Shown here one piece after another: positions 28,100 through 37,288 of a stretch of 64,000 nt of DNA. Every line of letters starts with the position of its first letter. Position 1 is the stretch's first letter. The position numbers were made by a program, and so were the translations under genes. Under the pieces are notes generated by a model. It saw nothing but the letters and a program-made list of their open reading frames with translations, was not told the DNA's origin and searched no databases. The stretch spans positions 1 to 64,000 of the forward strand of contig CAYVFU010000001.1 in NCBI GenBank assembly GCA_964450495.1, in the 5' to 3' direction. This DNA comes from CALFUK01 sp964450495 (GTDB lineage Bacteria; Bacteroidota; Bacteroidia; Chitinophagales; Saprospiraceae).

Positions 28100-28669
28100 A
28101 TGGCCTATATAGACCCAATCGACAAAATTGTCACCGTCCTCAAAAAAGATGGTGTTATTTTATATCCAACTGATACTATTTGGGGACTTGGTTCGAGTAT
28201 CTATAGCAAGAAAGCCACTGAACACATTTACACCATAAAAAACAGAGCAAGAGATAAACCGCTTCTTTTGCTTGCTGATCGGATAGAAATGATGAAAAAA
28301 TATGTCAAGCATATCCATCCTAGAGTAGAAACACTATTGGTCTATCATCGACAACCGCTTACAATTATTTATGAAGCCAACGACCGCGTACCTAAGCATT
28401 TACTTTGTGGAGGGTCGACTATTGCAATACGTATTGTGCAAGATGAATTTTGTAAATCTTTAATTAATTTATTGGGGCACCCTATAACCTCCACATCAGC
28501 AAATATTGCAGGAGAAAAATCTCCTACATACTATTCTGAAATTAGAAAGGAAGTTTGTAACAAATGCGATTATGTCGTAAAATATAGGCAAAACGATAAC
28601 AGCAGAAAAAAAGCATCTGTTCTTGCCAAATTTGATCCTAAAGGAAATTTAAAATTTCTAAGAGTATAA
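28100..28669 (+). CDS. tsaC: L-threonylcarbamoyladenylate synthase (Sua5/YrdC/TsaC family)
   Basis: It makes threonylcarbamoyl-AMP from threonine, bicarbonate and ATP, the first step in the t6A37 modification of ANN-decoding tRNAs. The 189-residue length fits the short TsaC form without a Sua5 C-terminal domain. Visible motifs: LYPTDTIWGLG near the N-terminus, YTIKNRARDKPLLLL (the KxR nucleotide-binding motif) and HPITSTSANIAGEKSPT (the SxTSAN motif). The partner enzymes TsaB/D/E are not in the window. Convergent with the S41 peptidase gene, 25 bp apart. Confidence 0.92.
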   Translation: MAYIDPIDKIVTVLKKDGVILYPTDTIWGLGSSIYSKKATEHIYTIKNRARDKPLLLLADRIEMMKKYVKHIHPRVETLLVYHRQPLTIIYEANDRVPKHLLCGGSTIAIRIVQDEFCKSLINLLGHPITSTSANIAGEKSPTYYSEIRKEVCNKCDYVVKYRQNDNSRKKASVLAKFDPKGNLKFLRV

Positions 28670-28694
28670 GCTTGACGGCAGATTGGCTACATAA

Positions 28695-30218
28695 TCACTC
28701 AATACTTTTAACCAATAAATCTCTGGAAGTAATTGAAGTCAGTGCCTCTTGAACAAAAGGATCAGTATCTTTCATAATTTCAAAGGCCTTATCCTCGGAG
28801 TACAACAAAGAGAATATAGAATATTTTATTTTTCTTTCTAATTCTACAAGACATGATGGTGAATGCGTTGTATCAGAATTTAAAAATTGTGTATCGGACA
28901 GTTGATTTAATTGATCAAACGATAGACTTTTAATCTCATTAGGAGAATTTGATTTGTGCCATTCTTGCTCACGGATCAGATCATAGGCTATTTTTGAGAG
29001 TTGTTTTTCTACGGACTTAAAGCATTCATTTGGAATATCAACTACTAAATCAGGTACAATTCCGCTTTTATTTGCCAAAGGCCTTTTGTGTATAAGCGAA
29101 TAAAATTGTTGAGTGTCTAATTCTTGTTCTTTGAATGGCTTTTGAATGAATCTTCCTGATGGTGTTAGATACTCTGCAATGGTTAATCGAAGAGCACCTC
29201 CATTATTCAATGTGTATTGTTCTTGAACGAGACCTTTACCATATGTTGTTTGGCCTACAATGACACCTCGATCCCAATCTTGTATTGCTCCTGCTAAAAT
29301 TTCACTACCAGAGGCTGAATTAGCATCGACAATTATCGCAATTTTTTCTAATTGATAAAACTGTCTGCCTGTGGATTTATATTCAGAGACTTTTTTGTTC
29401 TTATCAATTGTCTTTACCAACAGTTTGTCCTTTTCTTCAAAAAATAGGCTTAGAATTTTTGCTGTTTCAGGAAGATAACCTCCAGGGTTTCCTCTTAAGT
29501 CAACTATAAGGTGTTTGATGTTAGCTGGAGCTAAAGACTCTAATGCGAAATTAAAGTCCTTGTACACTTGAGCATTGAATTGATTAATTTTTAAATAACT
29601 AATCGAGTCATTGATTGATACTGCCATGCACGTACTTTCAGAGGATATTAAGCCATTAGTAATTATGAGCTCAATTTCTTCACCTTCTCTATCTATTAAA
29701 AGAGCCGTTTGATCATCATTATCCTTTTGACTTACAGTTTCTTTTCCATTAAGGTCAGCAACGAGTTGATCATCTATTGAGACTATTCGATCAAAAAGCT
29801 TTATGCCAGATTTTGAAGCGGGGCTTTTTTCTAGGATTTTCACGACAACAAGGGTATCTCCATCTAGTAAAGTTTCTATACCAATGCCGTTATAATTACC
29901 AGACATCTGCTCATTGACTTTCTTCAATTCATCTTTTGAAAGATAATTAGAATGAGGATCTAATTCTTGAATGATGCTTGTCAGGGCAACCTCTGTCAAT
30001 TCAGATGCGTCTATACCATAAACGTATTTTGAATCAATAAATCGAATGACCTCCTCCACTTTACCAGTTCCACCATGTTTACCATCCTCACCTGTAATTT
30101 TTTTGATAAAAAAATGTTGTGGATTTGAAAGTTTGAACCCTACAACTAAACCCAAAGAAAGTAAGAATGCATATAACAAAGGTTGATATACAATTGATTT
30201 TTTTGAATAATTGTTCAT
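28695..30218 (-). CDS. S41 family C-terminal processing peptidase
   Basis: A 507-residue exported serine protease. An N-terminal membrane anchor or uncleaved signal (PLLYAFLLSLGLVVGFKL) is followed by a CTP N-terminal helical part, a PDZ domain (~residues 85-180, GIGIETLLDGDTLVVVKIL, SGIKLFDRIVSIDDQLV) and the S41 core. The Ser/Lys dyad falls in NSASGSEILAG (Ser about 303) and TTYGKGLVQE (Lys about 328). The C-terminal ~100 residues are polar and helical. Such proteases trim the C-termini of periplasmic or outer-membrane proteins. Divergent from the Lrp-type regulator with 106 bp between starts. Confidence 0.9.
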   Translation of the reverse strand: MNNYSKKSIVYQPLLYAFLLSLGLVVGFKLSNPQHFFIKKITGEDGKHGGTGKVEEVIRFIDSKYVYGIDASELTEVALTSIIQELDPHSNYLSKDELKKVNEQMSGNYNGIGIETLLDGDTLVVVKILEKSPASKSGIKLFDRIVSIDDQLVADLNGKETVSQKDNDDQTALLIDREGEEIELIITNGLISSESTCMAVSINDSISYLKINQFNAQVYKDFNFALESLAPANIKHLIVDLRGNPGGYLPETAKILSLFFEEKDKLLVKTIDKNKKVSEYKSTGRQFYQLEKIAIIVDANSASGSEILAGAIQDWDRGVIVGQTTYGKGLVQEQYTLNNGGALRLTIAEYLTPSGRFIQKPFKEQELDTQQFYSLIHKRPLANKSGIVPDLVVDIPNECFKSVEKQLSKIAYDLIREQEWHKSNSPNEIKSLSFDQLNQLSDTQFLNSDTTHSPSCLVELERKIKYSIFSLLYSEDKAFEIMKDTDPFVQEALTSITSRDLLVKSIE

Positions 30219-30324
30219 TAATTTTTGAAAATTATTAAAAGTATATGTATTTTTATCGAATATGAATTAGAACTTAGTTCATATATTCACACAAATAACA
30301 AGCACCTAAATTTAACCTCATCAG

Positions 30325-30831
30325 ATGAAAAAAGGCTTAGAATTGGATAGCATCGACTTACAAATATTATCTATTTTATCTAAAGATGCTAAAACTTCAT
30401 ACGCGGAGATCGGAAAACAACTTTTTGTTTCAGGTGGAACAGTGCATGTACGTATTAAGAAAATGACTGAATTCGGAATTATAGTTGGTTCTAAATTAAG
30501 CATTAATTACGCAATGTTAGACTATGACATTATAGCTTTCATAGGTATATATCTAGAGAAGAGTCAATTATATAAAGACATTGCGCATCTATTAAAGGAG
30601 ATACCTGAAGTTATTGAGTCTCATTATACAACTGGTGGTTATAGTATTTTTGCTAAAATTATGTGCAAAGACACTGTTCATTTAAGAGAAGTGCTGTCTG
30701 AAAAAATTCAGAAAATTGATGGCATTTCAAGAACTGAAACATTCATTTCTCTCCAAGAAGGGATCAACAGACCTCCAGAAATTTTTGAAACGAATCAAAC
30801 GGGGATTAAAGTAACACGAACGCAAGAATAA
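30325..30831 (+). CDS. Lrp/AsnC-family transcriptional regulator
   Basis: A 168-residue regulator: an N-terminal winged helix-turn-helix (LDSIDLQILSILSKDAK, YAEIGKQLFVSGGTVHVRIKKM) and a C-terminal RAM/ligand-binding domain (IAFIGIYLEKSQLYKDI, VIESHYTTGGYSIFAKIM). The family senses amino acids or other small metabolites and acts as octamers or similar assemblies. The effector and targets are unknown. Its nearest divergent neighbour is the S41 protease, with a shared 106-bp upstream region that could hold an autoregulatory site. Confidence 0.92.
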   Translation: MKKGLELDSIDLQILSILSKDAKTSYAEIGKQLFVSGGTVHVRIKKMTEFGIIVGSKLSINYAMLDYDIIAFIGIYLEKSQLYKDIAHLLKEIPEVIESHYTTGGYSIFAKIMCKDTVHLREVLSEKIQKIDGISRTETFISLQEGINRPPEIFETNQTGIKVTRTQE

Positions 30832-31211
30832 TCTGCTGCAGGTTTTCAGCTATTAGAATTGATATTCTTGGAATATCCATCCGCGGATTTCTTATCTAGA
30901 ATATATAAAAACGAAAAGGACTTAGAACAGAGTAAAGTTCTTTCTGCTCAAAGTGATTAGCTACGAGCCGTCACCTTAATGTAATAGTCTGAAGTGTGTA
31001 TACAGTTTGGCTGATAAGCGTAAACTGATAATGTTAAATATATACTCAGAATACACTACCTCATATATTTAGTCTAGGTAAATACTCCCAGAGTTAATAT
31101 TCCATATGGACGAAATACCCTTATGTATGCAATGTATAGATTGCTATTGTGTGGATAGCCACAAAAAGTTAAACGGGGGTGTGATTAACACTAACTACCT
31201 GTTGAAAGGTT
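30832..31211. other. Intergenic region, 380 bp
   Basis: I see no gene or known RNA. On the plus strand there is a small hairpin (GCTAT/ATAGC with a seven-base loop, about 31142-31159). Neither strand has a good terminator for the Lrp gene or for the sigma factor gene that ends at 31212. An unannotated small RNA cannot be excluded. Confidence 0.4.
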
Positions 31212-32081
31212 TTATGCCCCCAAGTAATGCTTAAGCAATCTACTTCTAGAAGCAGACCTTAGCTTATTGATGGCTTTGTCTTTGATTTGACGGACTCTTT
31301 CTCTTGTCAGCCCAAACTTATCACCAATATCTTCAAGAGACATAGGGTGCTCGACACCGATACCAAAATAGAGTTTGATCACATCGCACTGCCTTTCGGT
31401 TAAAGTACCTAAAGACCTCTCTATTTCTTTTCTAAGTGATTCTGCGTATTCAAGTTTGGTATCTGTACCAGGCGTCTTTTTATTTTCGAGAATATCCAAA
31501 AGACTATTGTCTTCTCCATCAACGAAAGGTGCATCCATTGATACATGTCTCGCAGCAACACCAAGAGTGGTTTCTACTTCTTCAGAAGGAATTTCCAATA
31601 ACTCGGCAAGTTCGTCTGATGATGGCTCTCTTTCATACTCTTGCTCCAGTTCTGAGAAAGCACGATTTATTTTATTTAGTGATCCCACTTTATTTAGTGG
31701 TAGTCTTACAATTCTTGATTGTTCTGCTAACGCCTGCAAGATTGACTGTCTGATCCACCAAACTGCATAAGAGATAAACTTAAACCCTCTAGTTTCATCA
31801 AAACGCTGTGCAGCTTTGATTAGACCGAGATTACCTTCATTGATAAGGTCACTCAGTGAAAGACCTTGGTTTTGATATTGCTTAGCTACCGATACTACGA
31901 ATCTAAGGTTTGCTTTTGTAAGCTTTTCAAGAGCCTCTTGGCTACCTGCCTTAATTTCTTTGGCTAGAGTCACCTCTTCTTCAGGAGTAAGTAAATCAAC
32001 CTTCCCAATTTCTTGTAAGTATTTCTCTAAAGATTGGCTTTCTCTATTCGTTATAGACTTAGTAATCTTTAACTGCCGCAT
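31212..32081 (-). CDS. rpoD: Primary RNA polymerase sigma factor (RpoD/SigA, short Bacteroidota form)
   Basis: A 289-residue sigma-70, lacking the long region 1.1 of proteobacterial RpoD, as is typical of this phylum. Region 1.2 (SLEKYLQEIGKVDLL), region 2 (LRFVVSVAKQYQNQGLSLSD, FDETRGFKFISYAVWWIRQ), region 3 and region 4 (SLEDIGDKFGLTRERVRQIK) are intact. LAEQSRIVRLPLNKVGSLNK and DAPFVDGEDNSLLDIL are closest to the well-known primary sigma of Bacteroidota, so I take this copy as the housekeeping factor. A second, diverged copy lies at 43651-44517. Promoter candidate at 32119-32150 gives a leader of about 30 bases. Confidence 0.95.
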   Translation of the reverse strand: MRQLKITKSITNRESQSLEKYLQEIGKVDLLTPEEEVTLAKEIKAGSQEALEKLTKANLRFVVSVAKQYQNQGLSLSDLINEGNLGLIKAAQRFDETRGFKFISYAVWWIRQSILQALAEQSRIVRLPLNKVGSLNKINRAFSELEQEYEREPSSDELAELLEIPSEEVETTLGVAARHVSMDAPFVDGEDNSLLDILENKKTPGTDTKLEYAESLRKEIERSLGTLTERQCDVIKLYFGIGVEHPMSLEDIGDKFGLTRERVRQIKDKAINKLRSASRSRLLKHYLGA

Positions 32082-32118
32082 ATGTCTATTTTAAGGATTG
32101 TTAATTTGAAAAAGAAAG

Positions 32119-32150
32119 CAAATGTACGACTATAATATGTAGTTATCAAG
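32119..32150 (-). promoter_or_regulatory. Candidate rpoD promoter
   Basis: Minus strand: perfect -7 box TACATTTG (32119-32126) with CTTG (32147-32150) 20 bases upstream, three of four -33 bases. Confidence 0.5.
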
Positions 32151-32288
32151 CAAAAAATGTCTTCCGTCGGTGATTTATACCAAAGTTATATTCAAAATAT
32201 AAATATTAAAATTATTTGGAATTCACAATATTTTCATTTTATTGCAGAAGTGGAAAAAACATCTACACTTTATTACTTAAAATAGTAC

Positions 32289-32666
32289 ATGAAAAGAGTT
32301 TCATTCGATATAGAATTCATATTTAAGGCTTCGCCAGCGATTCTATATCAATTCATCACAACCCCTTCCTGTTTAGTCAGATGGTTTTGTGATGCCGTAG
32401 ATATAAATGATGACATTTATACTTTTACTTGGCAAGGTGCAGATGAGGATGCAGAAATGATTGACGACATAGAAGAAGAGAGAATAAGATTCAAATGGGA
32501 CGACTCAGATGAAGATGAATACCTCGAATTTAGAATGTATAAATCTGATGTGACAAACGAAACTGTCCTAGAAATCACTGATTTTTGTGATGAAGATGAG
32601 GTGAACGAGCAAAAAGAACTTTGGGGCTCTCAAATCCGTACTCTTCAGATTGAATGCGGTGGGTAG
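32289..32666 (+). CDS. START-like (AHSA1-related) domain protein
   Basis: A 125-residue soluble, acidic protein. The opening FDIEFIFKASPAILYQFITT and the following LVRWFCDAVDI match the small START-like/AHSA1-type proteins widespread in Bacteroidota, a helix-grip fold that binds hydrophobic ligands or assists chaperones. The middle is very acidic (DEDAEMIDDIEEERIRFKW, DDSDEDEYLEF). The ligand is unknown. It lies divergent from the primary sigma gene and upstream of the HtrA gene, but 135 bp from it, so cotranscription is uncertain. Confidence 0.8.
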   Translation: MKRVSFDIEFIFKASPAILYQFITTPSCLVRWFCDAVDINDDIYTFTWQGADEDAEMIDDIEEERIRFKWDDSDEDEYLEFRMYKSDVTNETVLEITDFCDEDEVNEQKELWGSQIRTLQIECGG

Positions 32667-32801
32667 CGTGTTTAATACCTTTTGTCTTCCAAGATTGTGA
32701 TTGTTGTGTATTGAGAATGAAATTTAGTAACTAAATTATACGTTCTCGTGTTACTTATCCATATCAATTGATAAGCATACTACAAATGCGATTTGCATTA
32801 C

Positions 32802-34178
32802 ATGAAGGTCAAATTATATCATCTTATTCTTAGTTCGTTGTTCAGTGCTGGCCTAGCCGTTGGTCTTTTTTATTGGCTTTACGAACCTAATACACTCGTT
32901 ATCAGAGAAGAACCTGCCTTCACATTAGTTTCTCATGAAGATGGTTACAGCGCCAATTTCTCAAGTATCGCTAAGGTTTCTTTACCATCTGTTGTTTTCA
33001 TAAGAAGTATAAATAAAATTGAGACAGGATTTAATAGAGAATTCAAAAGTGTCACGGGCTCTGGAGTTATCTTATCTCAAGATGGCTACATAATCACCAA
33101 TAATCATTTGCTCAACAATGCTGAACATATAGAAGTCACATTACATAATAAACGGGTGCACCGTGCTGATTTAGTGGGGTTTGATGAATATACTGACTTA
33201 GCATTGTTAAAAATAGAAGAGACGAGTTTGCGGACAAGACCTTTTGGTGATTCTGATTCTTTGACTGTTGGTGAATGGGTTTTAGCAATAGGCAATCCTT
33301 TCAAATTAAAAGCGACTGTTACAGCAGGGATAATAAGTGCGAAAGCAAGACATCTCAACCCAACAGATCAGCTTGGCGTAGAATCGTATCTGCAAACAGA
33401 TGCAGTCATAAATCCTGGCAATTCAGGTGGCGCACTTATCAACACGAAGGGAGAGCTTATTGGCATCAACACAGCCATACTATCTAATAGTGGCAATTAT
33501 GAAGGGTTTTCTTTTGCAATCCCCTCATCTATTGTGCAAAAAGTATACGAAGATATTCGTGATTATGGCAGTGTTCAAAGAGCTTGGATTGGAGCAACAA
33601 TAGCAGCTGTAGATAATGACATCGCTGAGTCTCTAGGATTACAAGACATTGAAGGAGTCATTGTAAGATCCGTTACCAAAGGTGGAGCAGCCTATTCAAC
33701 CTTAACTAAGGGTGATGTGATTACTCATTTGAACAAAGTCCCTGTAAACAGCCCTGCAGAATTCAATGGCATTTTAGCAAGATTTAGACCAGGAGAATAC
33801 ATCAACGTACAATTCATCAGAGGAAAAAAGCCATTTAATTCAGACGTTATCCTTCAAAACCATCTAAATACCACAGACTTTATTTCTATTCGAAGAGATA
33901 AGGAATTCATGAAACTTGGTATAGAACTTAGAAACCTAAGTGGACCAGAACTTGATGCCACTGGTTCTAATGGGCTGAAAGTCATTAGTGTCACAAAAGG
34001 AAGTATTGCTGCCAAGTCAAATATTGAGCCTGGCTACATCATCACGCATGTCAATCAGAATACCTTAAATGATGTCAATGAGTTGTTACGGATATTAAAG
34101 TCAAACCCTGAGACAATTATATTTGATGGTTTTTATCAAGACTATCCAGGACGCTTTCCTTACAAAATCACTTTTTAA
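32802..34178 (+). CDS. HtrA/Deg-type serine protease with two PDZ domains
   Basis: A 458-residue envelope protease/chaperone that degrades or refolds damaged periplasmic proteins. N-terminal hydrophobic anchor or signal (LILSSLFSAGLAVGLFYWLY), trypsin-like domain with the full triad His102 (ITNNHLLNN), Asp132 (DLALLKI) and Ser208 (NPGNSGGAL), then two PDZ domains (~residues 265-355 and ~370-455: AWIGATIAAVDN, GLKVISVTKGSIAAKS). The frame opens at a TTG (32793), but the ATG at 32802 begins the signal sequence properly. HtrA with two PDZ domains resembles DegP/DegQ. Confidence 0.94.
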   Translation: MKVKLYHLILSSLFSAGLAVGLFYWLYEPNTLVIREEPAFTLVSHEDGYSANFSSIAKVSLPSVVFIRSINKIETGFNREFKSVTGSGVILSQDGYIITNNHLLNNAEHIEVTLHNKRVHRADLVGFDEYTDLALLKIEETSLRTRPFGDSDSLTVGEWVLAIGNPFKLKATVTAGIISAKARHLNPTDQLGVESYLQTDAVINPGNSGGALINTKGELIGINTAILSNSGNYEGFSFAIPSSIVQKVYEDIRDYGSVQRAWIGATIAAVDNDIAESLGLQDIEGVIVRSVTKGGAAYSTLTKGDVITHLNKVPVNSPAEFNGILARFRPGEYINVQFIRGKKPFNSDVILQNHLNTTDFISIRRDKEFMKLGIELRNLSGPELDATGSNGLKVISVTKGSIAAKSNIEPGYIITHVNQNTLNDVNELLRILKSNPETIIFDGFYQDYPGRFPYKITF

Positions 34179-34268
34179 AAACAATCATACATTCATAATT
34201 TGAGTGAATTATTTTTGTTGAGAATAACATTTATAGTCCTAACTTGTGAATGAAACAGATAAAAACAT

Positions 34269-35900
34269 ATGACTAAGATAGATCTGGAGTTTAGTAAAAA
34301 TGAAGATGCATATTTACTTAAGTTGTCAAAATTGGACCGAGAGCGAGAATCTATCTTTTTTGGTGGTGGAAGCAAAAAAATCGACAAGCAGCATGCAAAA
34401 GGCAAACTTACTGCCAGAGAAAGAATTGATTATTTGATCGACAAAGATGAATCCTTTTTAGAAATTGGCACATTTGCAGCTTATGGCATGTATGTCGATC
34501 AAGGCGGTTGTCCTGCAGCTGGAGTCATTACCGGAATCGGCAAGATTAATGATAGACAATGTATGATCGTCGCGAACGACGCTACTGTAAAAGCTGGAGC
34601 TTGGTTTCCTATGACATGCAAGAAAAATCTTCGTGCTCAGGAGATTGCCATAGAAAATAGGTTGCCTTTAGTCTACCTAGTTGATTCAGCAGGAGTTTTT
34701 CTTCCAATGCAAGATGAAATTTTTCCAGATAAAGAACATTTCGGAAGAATGTTTAGAAATAATGCAGTCATTTCTGCTAAAGGCATACCCCAAATAGCTG
34801 CAATCATGGGAAGCTGTGTTGCTGGTGGTGCCTACTTACCTATAATGTCTGATGAATCTATTATTGTAGAAGGTACTGGTTCCATTTTTTTAGCGGGACC
34901 ATACCTTGTCAAAGCAGCAATTGGTGAAGAGGTCGACAAACAAACACTAGGTGGCGCACACACTCAGACGAATATATCGGGAGTCACAGATTATAAAGTA
35001 AAAGACGATAAAGAATGTCTCGACCTCATCCGAGAGCTCATTGACAAATCAAAACATGCAGATGCCATAGGGTTAAATCGAAAGAAAGCTATTGCGCCCG
35101 CGAAAAATAAAGAAGATATAATCGGCTGTTTCCCATTTGAAAATAAGCCATACGATACGATGGAATTGTTAAACCATTTGGTTGACAAAGACAGCTTGCA
35201 AGAATACAAAGAAGGTTATGGCAGTTCCATCATCTGTGGTTATGCTCGTATAGATGGATGGAGTGTAGGCATTGTCATCAACAACAGAGAAATTACAAAA
35301 ACTGCCAAAGGCGAGATGAGAATTGGTGGTGTTATATATTCAGATGCTGCTGACAAAGCAGCTAGATTTATAATGAATTGTAACCAAAAGAAAATACCTC
35401 TAGTTTTCTTTCATGATGTCACAGGCTTTATGGTAGGCAGCAGATCAGAACATGGAGGCATAATAAAAGATGGTGCAAAAATGGTGAACGCCGTATCAAA
35501 TTCCACTGTGCCTAAAATTTCTATAGTAATTGGAAATTCATACGGAGCAGGAAATTATGCGATGTGCGGAAAGGCTTATGATCCTCGATTTATTTTTGCT
35601 TGGCCTACTGCTAAGATTGCCGTGATGGGTGGCATCCAAGCTGCAAAAGTATTGGCGCAAATCAAGGGAAGTGCGCTAAAGGCAAAAGGCGAGAAGTTTA
35701 CCAAGAAGAGAGAAAAAGAAATGATAGATGAGATCAAAGAAAAATATGATACTCAAACTTCAGCCTACTATGCCGCTGCAAGATTATGGGTAGATGAAAT
35801 CATTGATCCTAGAGAAACTCGGGATGTAATCTCAAAATGTCTGACTGTCGCTAACTATGCTCCAATCGAAGAGTTTAATGTAGGTGTAATCCAAACATAA
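34269..35900 (+). CDS. Acyl-CoA carboxylase beta subunit (carboxyltransferase; methylcrotonyl/propionyl-CoA type)
   Basis: It moves carboxybiotin CO2 to an acyl-CoA. The 543 residues contain both crotonase-like halves: GGSKKIDKQHAKGKLTARER at the start, LVDSAGVFLPMQDEIFPDKE, MGSCVAGGAYLPIMSDE, and in the C-terminal half FFHDVTGFMVGS and GNSYGAGNYAMCGKAYDPRF with WPTAKIAVMGGIQAA. The AGVFLPMQ and AGNYAMCGKAYDPRF segments look most like methylcrotonyl-CoA carboxylase beta (leucine breakdown), but propionyl-CoA specificity cannot be excluded. The biotin-carrying alpha subunit is not adjacent. A -7-like TATTTTTG lies at 34210-34217. Its stop overlaps the next start (TAATG). Confidence 0.9.
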   Translation: MTKIDLEFSKNEDAYLLKLSKLDRERESIFFGGGSKKIDKQHAKGKLTARERIDYLIDKDESFLEIGTFAAYGMYVDQGGCPAAGVITGIGKINDRQCMIVANDATVKAGAWFPMTCKKNLRAQEIAIENRLPLVYLVDSAGVFLPMQDEIFPDKEHFGRMFRNNAVISAKGIPQIAAIMGSCVAGGAYLPIMSDESIIVEGTGSIFLAGPYLVKAAIGEEVDKQTLGGAHTQTNISGVTDYKVKDDKECLDLIRELIDKSKHADAIGLNRKKAIAPAKNKEDIIGCFPFENKPYDTMELLNHLVDKDSLQEYKEGYGSSIICGYARIDGWSVGIVINNREITKTAKGEMRIGGVIYSDAADKAARFIMNCNQKKIPLVFFHDVTGFMVGSRSEHGGIIKDGAKMVNAVSNSTVPKISIVIGNSYGAGNYAMCGKAYDPRFIFAWPTAKIAVMGGIQAAKVLAQIKGSALKAKGEKFTKKREKEMIDEIKEKYDTQTSAYYAAARLWVDEIIDPRETRDVISKCLTVANYAPIEEFNVGVIQT

Positions 35901-37015
35901 TGGAAATAATTATAAAGACTTTTCACGGTCTTGAAGAAGTACTAGCTGAAGAAGTCAAATCTATAATCAATAGATCCTGCGAGGTAAGGAAGCGTGCGGT
36001 TTTTGTGGATAAAATAACTCACCAAGAGCTTTATACATTAAACAAGCGATTAAGAACTGCATTGCGCATTCTGGTCCAACATTCAACCTTTACTGTCCAT
36101 TCATATGAAGATATTTATACGGCCTTAAGGACCATTAAATGGGAAGATCTATTTTATCATCACAATACTATTTCAATAGACTCTACTGTGTTTTCTCAAT
36201 ACTTTAAGAATTCACAATTCGTCATGCACAAATCTAAAGATGCTGTGGTTGATCACTTTAGGGACTTATACAACAAGCGCCCATCTGTGGAAAGAAGGAA
36301 TGCAGACATCCGGATTAACATCCATATCACTGAACGGAAAATGACCGTTAGTTTGGACAGCTCTGGTGAATCATTGCATAAACGAGGCTATAAACAAGTA
36401 GAAGTAAGAGCACCAATTAATGAGGTTTTAGCTGCAGGATTAATCAAGCTGTCTGAGTGGGACCATATCACCCCATTTTGGGATCCTATGTGTGGAAGCG
36501 GCACTATACCCACGGAAGCCGTTTTGCTTAAATATAATATCGAATCCCAATTTAAGCGGGATGAATTTTGCTTTAGACATTGGAAAACATTTGATAAAAA
36601 AAGTTGGATAGAGATGAAGCGAGAAAAACTTACTCCAACAACACCTCCCTCCCCTATTTATGGATCAGACATAGACACTGACGTAATTTTCGACTTGGAG
36701 AAACAAATCCGATCTAGTAACCTCCAATCCTATATCACAGTCAAAAAGCAAAATTTCTTTCAAATTAAAGAATTAAATGAACCGAGAACGCTGATATTTA
36801 ACCCGCCATACAACAAACGATTAGGCCTGGAAGATGCCAAAGGTTTTTACAAAATGATTGGGGATACACTAAAACAAAAATGTAAAGGTTCAAGTGCATG
36901 GGTCTTTTCTGGCGATAAAGAGGCCATTAAATTTGTCGGCTTACGACCATCTAAGAAAATAATCTTGTATAATGGACCTATTGAAGCCAGGTTTCATAAA
37001 TTTGATATGTTTTGA
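35900..37015 (+). CDS. THUMP-domain RNA methyltransferase (RlmL/TrmN-like, class I SAM)
   Basis: A 371-residue enzyme. The N-terminal ~150 residues form a ferredoxin-like plus THUMP RNA-binding module (KTFHGLEEVLAEEVKSI, DIRINIHITERKMTVSLDSS), and the C-terminal part is a Rossmann methyltransferase: PFWDPMCGSGTIPTEAV (SAM-binding motif I) and the catalytic NPPY at about 301-304, used for exocyclic-amino N methylation. The architecture is that of the N2-guanine methyltransferase half of RlmL, so 23S rRNA is the likely target, though tRNA is possible. Its ATG overlaps the stop of the carboxylase gene by one base, so translation is coupled. Confidence 0.9.
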   Translation: MEIIIKTFHGLEEVLAEEVKSIINRSCEVRKRAVFVDKITHQELYTLNKRLRTALRILVQHSTFTVHSYEDIYTALRTIKWEDLFYHHNTISIDSTVFSQYFKNSQFVMHKSKDAVVDHFRDLYNKRPSVERRNADIRINIHITERKMTVSLDSSGESLHKRGYKQVEVRAPINEVLAAGLIKLSEWDHITPFWDPMCGSGTIPTEAVLLKYNIESQFKRDEFCFRHWKTFDKKSWIEMKREKLTPTTPPSPIYGSDIDTDVIFDLEKQIRSSNLQSYITVKKQNFFQIKELNEPRTLIFNPPYNKRLGLEDAKGFYKMIGDTLKQKCKGSSAWVFSGDKEAIKFVGLRPSKKIILYNGPIEARFHKFDMF

Positions 37016-37275
37016 TAAAATATATTTATATATATCCTCTTATCCTTGCTTGTCAAATGATGTCGGTAAATTCAACTGCGAGCACAAAAAAAACACACCC
37101 TCCTACAAACTTTAAAGTAACTGAACTTCGTTATGCACCCATAACCCCTAAAATTCCGAAAATACAAGAAGGCTTTGTCTGTAAAGCTGAAGACGTTATT
37201 TACAAAAACTCGAAGGTTTCTGTGTTATTTCGTCTTGGAAATTTGAACTATGTGAATCAGTTGGATCGCAAATAA
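37012..37275 (+). CDS. Small predicted exported or lipoprotein, unknown function
   Basis: An 87-codon frame beginning at a TTG that overlaps the methyltransferase stop (TTGA). The start would give a basic residue, a hydrophobic run and a lipobox-like ILAC (IYIYPLILAC), so export is plausible. The alternative ATG at 37057 removes this signal. The mature part is basic and proline-rich (KTHPPTNFKV, YAPITPKIPKI). I recognise no family. It is 13 bp upstream of the next lipoprotein gene in the same direction, consistent with one transcript. Being so short and with a weak start, it may not be a gene. Confidence 0.4.
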   Translation: MIKYIYIYPLILACQMMSVNSTASTKKTHPPTNFKVTELRYAPITPKIPKIQEGFVCKAEDVIYKNSKVSVLFRLGNLNYVNQLDRK

Positions 37276-37288
37276 AATAAAGGGTATT

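Noticed and set aside
32793..32801. TTG start for the HtrA gene
   Set aside because: The ATG at 32802 begins the hydrophobic signal directly.
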